A DNA stretch of 52,712 nucleotides, taken from an uncultured Rhodospirillales bacterium (GTDB taxonomy: Bacteria > Pseudomonadota > Alphaproteobacteria > Acetobacterales > Acetobacteraceae). The notes under the pieces are model-generated. The model had not been told where the DNA came from. It did no database searches and worked only from the letters and a program-made list of their open reading frames with translations. A program made the translations under genes and the position numbers. Positions 1 to 7,854 of the stretch are shown in pieces. The stretch covers positions 1 through 52,712 of the forward strand of contig CAITOL010000089.1 in NCBI GenBank assembly GCA_903893975.1. Direction: 5' to 3'. Position 1 is the first letter of the stretch. Each line of letters begins with the position of its first letter.

Positions 1-272
1 AGCGTGCCGGCGCCGGCACCGCTGGGGCAATAATCCCCGGCGGGGCAGGCGGTGGGGGTGGTGCTGGCGGTGGGGCAGTAGCTGCCGGCGGGGCAGGCGG
101 TGGGGGTGGTGCTGGCGGTGGGGCAGTAGCTGCCGGCGGGGCAGGTGGTGCAGGTGGTGCCGTTGCCATAGGTGCCGGCGCTGCATTGCAGCGGGGCGGC
201 ATGGCTGGGGGCGGCGCTGAGCCAGAGCAACGCCACCAGCGCGAAAAGCAGAATCGAAATCAGCCGTGCCAT
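1..272 (-). CDS. Secreted Cys-rich repeat protein (N-terminal part, runs off left edge)
   Basis: An open frame starts at the ATG at 272 and has no stop before the window edge, giving 90 residues. The first 25 or so form a clear signal peptide: MARL, a long hydrophobic stretch, then an Ala-Pro-Ser-His-Ala cleavage region. The mature part is rich in Cys, Thr, Pro and Gly, and repeats a 16-residue unit containing CPAGSYCPT, which resembles the 'CPAGxYC' pattern of EGF/ephrin-receptor-like Cys-rich repeats in surface proteins. The protein is therefore probably exported and disulfide-bonded. Its function and true length cannot be seen. Frame, signal peptide and in-frame repeats make it a real gene. 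Confidence 0.75.
   Translation of the reverse strand, partial: MARLISILLFALVALLWLSAAPSHAAPLQCSAGTYGNGTTCTTCPAGSYCPTASTTPTACPAGSYCPTASTTPTACPAGDYCPSGAGAGT
27..140. repeat. 48-bp in-frame tandem repeat
   Basis: The GC-rich unit recurs at a 48-bp step (equivalent points at 27, 75 and 123). It encodes 16 residues (TACPAGSYCPTASTTP) of the Cys-rich secreted protein. The two inner copies are nearly identical in DNA, which suggests recent expansion. The copy nearest the left edge reads CPAGDYCPS instead. Confidence 0.85.
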
Positions 273-382
273 GCCGGGTGCCCCCAGTCAGCATCGCCGT
301 TTTGGCGGTGCAGGCGCATGTATTTAGAGCAGTTGCGCGGCGCTGGCTGGGCAAATTAGCGTAAAAACACCGTTACGTCTGG

Positions 383-1342
383 TTAATCTGGTGGGGCTTC
401 GGCCAGTTGGCCGGCGGGATACATGGTGGTGGTGATGTCTGCCGGGGTGAGCGGCCATTGCAGGGTACAGGGCCCGATTTTGCGCACCAGCACGGCGGAG
501 CTTTCGAAGCCGGCGGCGGCCTCCGCATCCAGCATGTTCGGGCGCAGGCGGAAGGGGAGGATGAATTGTTCGCCGTCCATCGCGCGCTCGATGATTTCGA
601 AGCCGGTGTGGCGGTTGAACAGCGCATCCCAGGCGGAATCGGAAAAGCGCCAGAAATCCCAGGGCATGTCGTGCATGCCCAAGGTCTGGTGCGAGGAAAT
701 CAGCGCGATGCCGCCGGGGCGGAGGACGTGGTTGAGCTGCGGCACCACGGCCCAGGGCATCATCAGATGTTCGAACACGCTGACGGAGAGCACGGCATCG
801 AAACTATCGGCGGGGAAATGCTGGGCCAGCGCGTGGGCGTCGCCGACGACATCGACATTGTCGCCGGGCAGAATGTCCAGCACCACACATTCGGCCTGGG
901 TGAAGGTGGCGCTGCGGTCGATCCGGCTGCGGGCGCGGCCGCCAATGTCGAGCACGCGGGCGCCGGGCAGGGCGTTGACACTGGCCATGAAGCGCTGGGC
1001 CATGGCGGGGGTGGGGTAGACGGCCATGCGGTCTTGCACGAGGTCTACCAAAGTTGCGCGCACGCAACGGCCGGTGTTGGTGGTGAAGGCGATGGCGCTG
1101 CCGGGCGCGAAGCCGTTTTGCGGGCGCAGCACTTGCAGCGCGAAGCCTCGGTTGGGGCCGAAGGCGGCTTCCACCCCGCCATGCGGCAGGCCGACTTCCA
1201 TGACGGAGGCGAGGAGCGTGTCGCCCTCGAGCGTGACCTGGGTGAGGGTTTCATCCGGGCAATGAAACCAGCCGGCGATGCGCAGGGTGTGGAAGAATTT
1301 AGTGACGCCATCGACCATGAAGGTGCAGGTGTCGCGCAGCAT
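383..1342 (-). CDS. Class I SAM-dependent methyltransferase domain protein
   Basis: The protein has 319 residues. The ATG at 1342 is chosen because AAAGGAC lies 9 bases upstream; the open frame extends further, but that part reads as non-coding. The N-terminal 120 residues are an unassigned beta-rich region. From about residue 135 there is a Methyltransf_11-like Rossmann core: VLDIGGR (motif I, the SAM loop), an acidic strand end VVLDI, then SFDAVLSVSVFEHL (post-I/motif II) and LRPGGIALIS (motif III). It probably methylates a small molecule or glycan; the substrate is unknown. It lies 110 bp upstream of the secreted Cys-rich gene on the same strand, so co-transcription is possible. Confidence 0.8.
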   Translation of the reverse strand: MLRDTCTFMVDGVTKFFHTLRIAGWFHCPDETLTQVTLEGDTLLASVMEVGLPHGGVEAAFGPNRGFALQVLRPQNGFAPGSAIAFTTNTGRCVRATLVDLVQDRMAVYPTPAMAQRFMASVNALPGARVLDIGGRARSRIDRSATFTQAECVVLDILPGDNVDVVGDAHALAQHFPADSFDAVLSVSVFEHLMMPWAVVPQLNHVLRPGGIALISSHQTLGMHDMPWDFWRFSDSAWDALFNRHTGFEIIERAMDGEQFILPFRLRPNMLDAEAAAGFESSAVLVRKIGPCTLQWPLTPADITTTMYPAGQLAEAPPD

Positions 1343-1380
1343 CGGCGGGTCCTTTATCCGGGGGAGCGGTGGCGAGGGTA

Positions 1381-1424
1381 GAGGTTCTTTTGGGGGACAA
1401 ACAGCACCAAAAGCGCTTTTCGAC
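1381..1424. repeat. Degenerate A/T hairpin repeat (class 1)
   Basis: The sequence GTTCTTTTGGGGGACAAA followed by ACCAAAAGCGCTTTT is a decayed relative of the GTTCTTTTTGT / ACAAAAAGAAC hairpin elements seen elsewhere in this window. It lies between the methyltransferase start and the helicase gene. Arm pairing is poor, so any terminator role is doubtful. Confidence 0.4.
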
Positions 1425-1551
1425 TCTTGGCCGCGTGCGGTTGGGTTTGGCGGATTGACGCAGTGCAGCATCGCTCGTAAAAGCCCGCCTCCCGTACCGG
1501 CAAAGCCCAACCAGGCGCAACTCTATTCAGCGCCGGAGGCGCCGTTTGACC

Positions 1552-2832
1552 ATGACCCTGACATTCACCGACCTCGCGCTGTCCGCCCCGCTGCTGCGTG
1601 CGCTGGACGACGCGGGCTATGTCACGCCGACCCCGATCCAGGCACAGGCGATCCCGCTGGTGCTGGCCGGGCGGGACGTGCTGGGGCTGGCGCAGACCGG
1701 CACCGGGAAGACCGCGGCCTTTGTGCTGCCGCTGCTGCATCGGCTGTTGGCGGCGGGACGCCCGGCGCCGAAGGGCGGGGCGCGGGTGCTGGTGCTGGCG
1801 CCGACGCGGGAGCTGGTGTCGCAGATCGCGGATGGGTTCGGGCAGTTCGGGCGGCATATGGCGTTGCGGGTGACGACGGTTTTTGGCGGGGTGAGCCCGC
1901 TGCATCAGGTGAACGCGCTGCGCGACGGGGTGGATGTGATTGTGGCGGCGCCGGGGCGGCTGCTGGATTTGATCGGGCAGAGGGTGTGCGACCTGTCGCA
2001 GCTTGAGGCGCTGGTGCTGGATGAAGCGGACCAGATGCTGGATATGGGCTTCGCCAAGCCGATTGAGCGCATCGTGGCGACGCTGCCAAAAGATCGGCAT
2101 ACGCTGCTGTTTTCGGCCACGATGCCGAAATCCATCACCGCGCTGGCGGAAAGCCTGCTGCGTGATCCGGCGAAGGTGGAAATCGCCCCGCCATCGACCA
2201 CCGTCGACCGGATTGAGCAGTCGGTCATGTTCATCGATGCCGCCGACAAGAAGGCGGCGCTGCTGGCGCAGTTGCAGGCGCCGGGGATTGGCCAGGCAGT
2301 GGTGTTCACCTTGCAGAAGACCATCGCCAACGAAGTGTGCGCCTTTATCACCGAAGCCGGGATGACCGCCGAGGCGCTGCACGGCAACAAATCCCAAGGG
2401 CAGCGGGAGCGGGCGCTGGAGGCGTTCCGCGCCGGGGAGGTGCAAGTGCTGGTGGCGACCGATATCGCGGCGCGCGGTATCGACGTGGATACGGTGACAC
2501 ATGTGTTCAACCACGACCTGCCGAGCCTGCCGGAAAGCTATGTCCATCGCATCGGCCGGACCGGGCGGGCGGGGCGCAGCGGGGTGGCGATTACGCTGTG
2601 CGATGCCGAGCAGCGGGCGTGGCTGCATGACGTGGAGCGGGAAATTGGCCGGGCGCTGAACGTGCACGCCGACCACGCATGGCATTCCGACGCGGCGCAA
2701 CATTCGACGAAGCGCCCGCCAGTGCTGGGCGGCGGGCCGGTGAAGGTGGCCAAGCCGGTGCAGCAGCGGGTGCGCAAGGTGTGGACCGAGGAAGAGAAGC
2801 TGGCGGCGCGGGCGGCGGCGAAGGCGGCGTAA
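1552..2832 (+). CDS. rhlE: DEAD-box ATP-dependent RNA helicase, RhlE-like
   Basis: The protein has 426 residues. All core motifs are present: Q motif TPIQAQAIP (27-35), Walker A AQTGTGKT (47-54), PTREL, DEAD (about 155), SAT after the second strand, ARGID, and [10 protein letters not shown] near the C-terminus. The short Lys/Arg/Ala tail lacks an extra RNA-binding domain, as in RhlE/RhlB-size helicases. It should unwind short RNA duplexes in ribosome assembly or mRNA decay. An in-frame TTG six bases upstream sits closer to GGAGG (1535-1539), so the start could be 1546. The family is certain; the RhlE subgroup is a best guess. Confidence 0.9.
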   Translation: MTLTFTDLALSAPLLRALDDAGYVTPTPIQAQAIPLVLAGRDVLGLAQTGTGKTAAFVLPLLHRLLAAGRPAPKGGARVLVLAPTRELVSQIADGFGQFGRHMALRVTTVFGGVSPLHQVNALRDGVDVIVAAPGRLLDLIGQRVCDLSQLEALVLDEADQMLDMGFAKPIERIVATLPKDRHTLLFSATMPKSITALAESLLRDPAKVEIAPPSTTVDRIEQSVMFIDAADKKAALLAQLQAPGIGQAVVFTLQKTIANEVCAFITEAGMTAEALHGNKSQGQRERALEAFRAGEVQVLVATDIAARGIDVDTVTHVFNHDLPSLPESYVHRIGRTGRAGRSGVAITLCDAEQRAWLHDVEREIGRALNVHADHAWHSDAAQHSTKRPPVLGGGPVKVAKPVQQRVRKVWTEEEKLAARAAAKAA

Positions 2833-2921
2833 GGCGGCGTAAGGCAGGGTGCCGCCAAAACGAGGATTTTTTTAATAAATACCCCGCATTCTGCCCGCAT
2901 CTAGAGCGAGGAGTGCGGACG

Positions 2922-4913
2922 ATGCGGGTGTTCAGTCAGCTTCAATTGACGACGAGGCTGGTGTTGTTGGCGGTGCTGAGCACCATGTTTTGCGCGGTGA
3001 TCGTTTGCGTGATCACCTTGGCAACGCTAACCGACACCGCGCATCGCGATGAGCATAACAAGCTGGAAACCAATCTGCGGGTTGCCTGGCAGTTGGTGGG
3101 CCGCCCTGGGGCGCAGGTCGCGGTGGTGCAAGGAAAATTGCAGGCCGGGGATGTGCTGCTGGAGGATAACAGCGCCCTGGTTGACCGGGTGCATGAATTG
3201 GTCGGCGGTGTGGCGACGCTGTTCAAAGGCACCCGACGTGTTGCCACCAATGTGCTGACCCCGGATGGCAAACGCGCGACGGGGACGGAGCTGGCGCCCG
3301 GCCCAGCCTATGACGCGGTGGTGCGCCAGCATGTGCGCTATGAAGGCCAGGCAACCATTCAGGGCAAGGATTATATCACCGCCTACGATCCGATTTTATC
3401 GCCCGGGGGCGAGCTGATTGGCATCGTATTTGTGGGCGAGGAGGTGGCGGCGTTTGATGCCGCGTTAGCATTCACCCGGAACCGCATCATCATCGGTTCC
3501 GCCGTGGCGGTGCTGTTGGTGGCATTGGTTTCCGCCGCGGTGGCACGGCGGATGTCGCGGCCGTTGCGTGCGCTGACGCAGGTGATGCAAAGCCTGACGC
3601 AGCGCGAATTCGGTGTGGCCGTGATCGGCACCGAGCGTGGCGACGAGATTGGCGCCATGGCGCGGGCGATTGCGGTTTTCAAAGACAGTATGATGACGGC
3701 GCTGCGGCTGAGTGCGGAGCAGGACGCCGCGCGCGCCGCGCGGGCACGGCGGCAAGATGCGATGGACGTGAGTATGCAGCAGTTCGGCAATTCCGTGGCC
3801 GGGGTGATGGCGGCGTTGGATGCATCGTCCGACAAGATGCGGGACGCGGCGAAGGTGATGGCAGGGTCTTCCACCGCCGTGCATCAGCAGGCATCGGAGA
3901 CGGCGGTGGGGGCGCAGCAATCGTCGCTCGATCTGGTGGCGGTGGCGGCGGCGGTGGAGGAATTTAGTTCCAGCGCGACCGAAATTGCCCGGCAGGTGAC
4001 GATTTCGGCCGAGGTGGCCGGTGAGGCGATGCAGATTGCCCAGGGCAGCCGGAGCAGCTTCGATGAACTCTCGGCGTCCGCCACACGGATTGGGGATGTG
4101 GCGCAACTCATCGACCGGATTGCCGGGCAGACCAATATGCTGGCCTTGAACGCGACCATCGAGGCGGCGCGGGCGGGGGAGGCCGGCAAAGGGTTCGCCG
4201 TTGTGGCCGGCGAGGTGAAGGCGCTGGCAGCGCAAACGGCCAAGGCAACGGCCGAGATTAATGCGCATATCGACAATCTGCGCGGCGCGACGGCCCAGAC
4301 CATTGGGGTCATGGGCCAGGTGACCGAGATTGTCGGGCGGATGGACAAGGTCTCGACCGCGATCTCGGCGGCGGTGGAGGAGCAAAGCATTACGGTGCGG
4401 GAAATCGCGGCCAGCGTGCAAGGGGTTTCCGGGTCTACCACGCAGGCGGCGTCAGCCATGGAAAACGTGGTGGCGGTGGCCGACGAGGCCGGCCAGGCGA
4501 GCGGCAATATTCTGGCGGTGGCGGCGGATATCGGCCGCGCGGCAGGGCGGCTGCGGGGCGAGGTTGAACAGTTTCTGCAATCCGTGCAGGCGGATTCGAG
4601 CGAACGCCGACGGTCTGAACGGTTGCTGGGCGGCGGGGTGACCGCGACGTTCGGGCCACTGAACGGTGCGGTGACAACGGTTGTGGTCCGCGACCTGTCG
4701 CGCAACGGGGTGGCGGTGCATTGCGCGGACACGCTGGCGATGGGCAGTGAAGTGCAGGTGCAACTGATGGGCGCCACCGGGATGATCCGGGGCCAAGTCG
4801 TGCGCTGCGAGGGCGGCGTTGTGGGCGTAGACCTGCAGCAAGATCCGGGCACGCTGGCGCTGATCGACCGTGCGCTGGCGCAGCTTGCGGAACAGGACCG
4901 GGTGGCGGCTTGA
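2922..4913 (+). CDS. Methyl-accepting chemotaxis protein with C-terminal PilZ domain
   Basis: The protein has 663 residues, and the ATG at 2922 begins a TM-ready sequence. Order of parts: TM1 (about 12-37), periplasmic Cache-type sensor (about 40-175), TM2 (about 186-208), HAMP (about 208-260, with RPLRALTQ), then a long coiled-coil signalling domain with the conserved tip [19 protein letters not shown] that binds CheA/CheW. The last 90 residues are a PilZ domain: RRRSER followed by [11 protein letters not shown], matching the RxxxR and [D/N]xSxxG c-di-GMP-binding motifs. It should sense a small ligand and couple chemotaxis signalling to c-di-GMP. No che genes are nearby, so it is an orphan receptor. 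Confidence 0.92.
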   Translation: MRVFSQLQLTTRLVLLAVLSTMFCAVIVCVITLATLTDTAHRDEHNKLETNLRVAWQLVGRPGAQVAVVQGKLQAGDVLLEDNSALVDRVHELVGGVATLFKGTRRVATNVLTPDGKRATGTELAPGPAYDAVVRQHVRYEGQATIQGKDYITAYDPILSPGGELIGIVFVGEEVAAFDAALAFTRNRIIIGSAVAVLLVALVSAAVARRMSRPLRALTQVMQSLTQREFGVAVIGTERGDEIGAMARAIAVFKDSMMTALRLSAEQDAARAARARRQDAMDVSMQQFGNSVAGVMAALDASSDKMRDAAKVMAGSSTAVHQQASETAVGAQQSSLDLVAVAAAVEEFSSSATEIARQVTISAEVAGEAMQIAQGSRSSFDELSASATRIGDVAQLIDRIAGQTNMLALNATIEAARAGEAGKGFAVVAGEVKALAAQTAKATAEINAHIDNLRGATAQTIGVMGQVTEIVGRMDKVSTAISAAVEEQSITVREIAASVQGVSGSTTQAASAMENVVAVADEAGQASGNILAVAADIGRAAGRLRGEVEQFLQSVQADSSERRRSERLLGGGVTATFGPLNGAVTTVVVRDLSRNGVAVHCADTLAMGSEVQVQLMGATGMIRGQVVRCEGGVVGVDLQQDPGTLALIDRALAQLAEQDRVAA

Positions 4914-4920
4914 GAGGTGG

Positions 4921-4966
4921 GAAGGTGTTCTTTTTGTGGACAAAAAAACCAAAAAAACTTTTTGAA
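4921..4966. repeat. A/T hairpin repeat (class 1), after the chemoreceptor stop
   Basis: GTTCTTTTTGT (4927-4937) faces ACAAAAAAACC (4940-4950), followed by an A-run and CTTTTT. It begins within 15 bases of the receptor stop codon. It matches the elements at 7733, 9548 and 27268, and probably acts as a transcription terminator. Confidence 0.7.
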
Positions 4967-5236
4967 AGTTTGGAGGGATTGGCCGTGATCTGACCCTACC
5001 GCTTGAATCTCCTCCATCCCAAATGCGAGTTTTTTTGCAGTATTTTTGGCCTGAACCGTCTGGAGGTTATCATGAGTGCCCTCCTCACACATCTCTGGGG
5101 CTTCGAACCCCGGCCGAGAGTGGCTTATAATTCCTTTGGGATGCTGCGGGAATGTGCATTTAGGGGTGCTTCCGCAGGTTTTCGATGGGGTCCGCCGAGA
5201 CAAGACTAAACGACATCTCACTGCCAGCACATCTCG
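4967..5236. other. Non-coding stretch at the edge of the lower-GC segment
   Basis: No convincing gene is seen. Small ORFs on both strands have poor codon use and no ribosome-binding sites. Base composition drops relative to the flanks, in line with the toxin-antitoxin region to the right. Confidence 0.5.
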
Positions 5237-5667
5237 CTATGAAGTTGCTTTTGCGCTTTCAAGCCACGCAGCCACGGGATTCTCGGGGATCGGGGGAATT
5301 GGAACGCCTTCTGGGCGGCGGCCGTTTCTTGCCCGGAACTGCGCTAAGCCGAGAGTCCATCTGTAAGCAAGGTCTTGAAGGCTCGCAGCAGTCGTGCGGA
5401 GGCACTCTGGCGTCAATGTCTCGATTTTCTCAAACGCCATCCGCTGAATGACGTTCAAGATATTTCCATGACAAACATCATGCCGTAGCTGAACCATAGC
5501 CACGTTTTTATTTGTATCGATTTGATTGAGGAAGCGTTCTCGCCAAAAATGACCAATAATTCCACAGGAAAGCCAGCAGAGCGTGTCTTGCTGAACATAA
5601 CGTTACTCAGGAGGTGGTAAGGTGAGAGGTTCAGCGTTCCATCGTATTCAGGATCTATCTGCGTCAT
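5237..5667 (-). pseudogene. Possible frameshifted small gene, unknown family
   Basis: Two overlapping minus-strand frames read like one protein. One begins at 5667 (MTQIDPEYDGTLNLSPYHLL). A different frame then carries protein-like sequence from about 5592 (YVQQDTLCWLSC..., FWRERFLNQID) into the ORF ending at 5237 (...PIPPIPENPVAAWLES). The second frame has a TAA directly upstream and no good start, so one base change around 5600 would join them. The family is not recognised. It sits just downstream of the toxin gene on the same strand and shares its lower GC. Confidence 0.4.
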
Positions 5668-5751
5668 CCTGCCATCAGGATTTTACTTTGATTATGACCC
5701 CGACGAGTTTGTAGAAGCCTGCCGGAATAGTGACCGTTATATGTAGAGACA

Positions 5752-6435
5752 TCACATGAAAATTCGTTTTTCATAAATGGTGGCAATCTCTTTTCCGTCC
5801 CAAACGTAACAAAGATGGCGCTCCTGGCGGCAATTGGCCAAGAGCCGCGGGAGGAACACCGCGGCGCACTCGCCACCTTCATAACGCACGCTCAGATATA
5901 GAATTCCGTTGGATCCATCGTCCCGAAGCTCAGCGGCGAGTGCCTGCGACATGCCGTAATTGCTGGGGTGGTAGTAACCGGGATGACTGGCACGCATTTG
6001 ACGGATGTCATGGAATTCGCCTTGTAGATCGACTGCATAGACACGCATGTCGAGTTCTTGCGCCGGTTCATCAGTTGCCTGCAGGAACCTGATGCGATGG
6101 TAGCAGGTCTCGGCAACGGCTGCTTCCACTGTCGAGCTAGCATAAAAAACGCCATAGCCGCCGTTTGTGAAGCGATCACCTTCAGGATTTAGGTGCGTAA
6201 ATGCAGCCATAATTGGCGTCGTGCCTGGGCCAGAGACCCGATCCTCGGGCGCAACCAGGGAGATGTCGCCAACCTCCTCCCGGAGCCGGTCGTTCGTCAT
6301 TGCTTCGAGCTGATAGACGGCTTCGAGATCTTGGGGGTCGGCGACATCCTCAAATAATCTGATAGGCGGGAACCTACTCGGTACGATCCGGAAGCAGGGG
6401 CGCCACTCGACCTGTGTTTTGGGGATGTCCGCCAC
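5752..6435 (-). CDS. RES-domain toxin of a type II toxin-antitoxin pair
   Basis: The protein has 227 residues and a GTG start at 6435. The RES fold is indicated by an early Arg (FRIVPSRFPP), the core GVFYASSTVEAAVAET with conserved Tyr, Ser and Glu, and a late SVRYEG segment. Characterised RES toxins (for example MbcT and ParT) degrade NAD+ or ADP-ribosylate targets, so a NAD-consuming toxin is inferred. Its GTG overlaps the antitoxin stop by one base (TAGTG), so translation is coupled behind the antitoxin. Length and partner fit the family. Base composition is lower in GC than the core genes, which suggests horizontal gain. Confidence 0.88.
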   Translation of the reverse strand: MADIPKTQVEWRPCFRIVPSRFPPIRLFEDVADPQDLEAVYQLEAMTNDRLREEVGDISLVAPEDRVSGPGTTPIMAAFTHLNPEGDRFTNGGYGVFYASSTVEAAVAETCYHRIRFLQATDEPAQELDMRVYAVDLQGEFHDIRQMRASHPGYYHPSNYGMSQALAAELRDDGSNGILYLSVRYEGGECAAVFLPRLLANCRQERHLCYVWDGKEIATIYEKRIFM

Positions 6436-6821
6436 TAGCCGCGCTGCGCATCAATATATTGGCGCACGACATAGAGATCGGCGACATTGCCGGAAGCCAT
6501 GCGTTCAATGGCTGAACGCCCGCCAAAGATCCCTGCCTTGTTAGGCTTGCGTACCCACTGATCTGCAGTCTTGGGCAGAAGGATTTGCAGCCCTTTGTAT
6601 ATGCCTAGGATGTAGGAGATGCGTTCCAAAGTGTCTTTGGAAACGGCTGCGACAGCCCCGCGCTTCCAGGATTGGAATGTTGACCTGCTTTCAAGTCCAA
6701 GCAGGCGCATCTGTTCCTGTTCGTTCAGGTTCCAAGCCTCTGCAATACGGGAAAAGGTCCGCAAGGCAGGCCCAGTTAGGTCCTTTCGATGAAGCGCCTT
6801 GGCAGCGGGGGCCTCTGACAT
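6435..6821 (-). CDS. Xre/MbcA/ParS-type antitoxin with HTH
   Basis: The protein has 128 residues. The ATG at 6821 is chosen because AGGAG lies 9 bases upstream; an in-frame ATG at 6842 has none. Residues 20-75 form an Xre-like helix-turn-helix (EQEQMRLLGLESRSTFQSW). The C-terminal half matches the toxin-binding ParS/MbcA domain (DTLERISYILGIYKGLQ..., then ...RSAIERMASGN). It should block the RES toxin and repress the operon. The 8-bp inverted repeat just upstream (6850-6899) is a candidate binding site. Confidence 0.88.
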   Translation of the reverse strand: MSEAPAAKALHRKDLTGPALRTFSRIAEAWNLNEQEQMRLLGLESRSTFQSWKRGAVAAVSKDTLERISYILGIYKGLQILLPKTADQWVRKPNKAGIFGGRSAIERMASGNVADLYVVRQYIDAQRG

Positions 6822-6849
6822 GAAAATTTTCTCCTGATCCAATCCAAAT

Positions 6850-6899
6850 GATGTTCATTTTCACCCGAAAAATCAAGAAAAATACGTAATCTGAACATC
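6850..6899. promoter_or_regulatory. Inverted repeat upstream of the toxin-antitoxin operon
   Basis: GATGTTCA (6850-6857) is mirrored exactly by TGAACATC (6892-6899). The half-site centres are 42 bp apart, about four helical turns, with A/T-rich DNA between. The position, 29-78 bases before the antitoxin start, suits autoregulation by the HTH antitoxin. Function is inferred. Confidence 0.5.
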
Positions 6900-7019
6900 G
6901 AGAGGAGGCGCAAAGCACCGGAGCCTTGGTGCACAGCCAAGCGAGCCATCAAGTGGGGAGAGGCGACCGTGACTGACGCGCGCGAGACCAGCGTTACACG
7001 GCTGTCGCTTCAAAAGGTC

Positions 7020-7049
7020 TTGACTTTTAGATAAAAATGTTAATAATAA
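7020..7049 (+). promoter_or_regulatory. Candidate sigma-70-like promoter
   Basis: TTGACT (7020-7025) is followed after 15-18 bases by overlapping TAATAA boxes (7041-7046 and 7044-7049) in a short A/T-rich patch. Transcription would begin near the ATG at 7055, which has no ribosome-binding site, so a leaderless message is possible. Confidence 0.4.
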
Positions 7050-7054
7050 AAACA

Positions 7055-7603
7055 ATGCAAACTTTCTCCACCATCCTGAGCGACCTCCGCGCTGCGATTG
7101 CGGCGCGGGCTTCGCGTGTTCGGGGGTTGGAGGGGTTGTTGGTTTTGGTTTGGGGGCGGATTTCTCGGGCGTCGCAGCGGTTGGAGCGGTTGATTGCGCG
7201 GTGGCGGGCGGGGTGTTTGCCGGGGCGGCGGGTTCGTGGGGCTCGGCGGGCGGTTGTGGTGGCTGGGGAGGGTGTGGCGGTGGTGCCGGTTCGGGTGCCG
7301 CGGGGGCGTGGGTGGTTGGTGGCGGCGGTGCCGGAGGCTGGGTCATTTGGATTGCAGTTGCAGCATGCGTTGACGGGGCCGGAGTGGGCGGAGTTTTTGG
7401 CGGCGGCGCCGCAGGCGGGGCGGATATTGCGGCCGTTGTGTCGGATGTTGGGGGTTGTGGTGGTGCCGGAGGCGCTGCGCGAGGTGGCGCGGGTTCGGGT
7501 GGCTCGGGTTCGGGTGCCGAGGGTTCGGCGGGAGCGGGTGAAGGCGTGGTCGCCGGGGAAAATTCCGGAGGCGTGGTGGCCGATGCGGGGGGGACATCGG
7601 TAG
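7055..7603 (+). CDS. Uncharacterised basic protein, paralogue of the gene at 39048-39590
   Basis: The protein has 182 residues from the ATG at 7055; an in-frame ATG at 7037 would add six. No known domain is recognised. It is very rich in Arg, Val, Ala and Gly, with a hydrophobic stretch near residue 30 (LLVLVW), a central block RGWLV...ILRPLCRMLGV, and a strongly basic C-terminus (VRVARVRVPRVRRERVKAW). The protein at 39048-39590 shares the RGWLV block, ILRP[LV]CRMLG and the basic tail in the same order. Conservation between two distant loci shows that this frame is coding. The basic tail suggests nucleic-acid or membrane-surface binding, but function is unknown. Confidence 0.65.
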   Translation: MQTFSTILSDLRAAIAARASRVRGLEGLLVLVWGRISRASQRLERLIARWRAGCLPGRRVRGARRAVVVAGEGVAVVPVRVPRGRGWLVAAVPEAGSFGLQLQHALTGPEWAEFLAAAPQAGRILRPLCRMLGVVVVPEALREVARVRVARVRVPRVRRERVKAWSPGKIPEAWWPMRGGHR

Positions 7604-7679
7604 GTGGGGTAGGGTGTAGGTTTGTTGTTTTTGTTGCGATATCGGACTTATTTAAGGGCTCAAGAGGCCCTCACCCCGG

Positions 7680-7705
7680 CCCTCTCCCGTAAGGACGGGA
7701 GAGGG
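7680..7705. repeat. Perfect 11-bp hairpin, REP-like element
   Basis: CCCTCTCCCGT (7680-7690) and ACGGGAGAGGG (7695-7705) pair perfectly around an AAGG loop. CCCTCACCCCGGC lies just before. Sequences of this type are dispersed extragenic palindromes in many proteobacteria. It lies between the 7-kb basic protein gene and ettA and could also end upstream transcription. Confidence 0.7.
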
Positions 7706-7721
7706 GGAAGAAAAGGATCGG

Positions 7722-7766
7722 AAGTTTTTTTGCTTCTTTTTGTTCACAAAAAGAAGACCTTAGCTT
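7722..7766. repeat. A/T hairpin repeat (class 1, reversed)
   Basis: CTTCTTTTTGT (7733-7743), TC, ACAAAAAGAAG (7746-7756): perfect 11-bp arms. A T-run precedes it, so the orientation is opposite to the copy at 9548. It lies 90 bases before the ettA start. Confidence 0.75.
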
Positions 7767-7854
7767 CCTTGGCCTTGCCTGAATTTGCCTCAACCGTCGC
7801 TGCCGCTTAAAAGGGCGCGCCGCCGCAGTATTACCCGTTTGAAGGAGCAGGGCC

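Noticed and set aside
5003-5209. Small plus-strand ORFs after the chemoreceptor
   Set aside because: No ribosome-binding site, overlapping alternatives and no homologue recognised.
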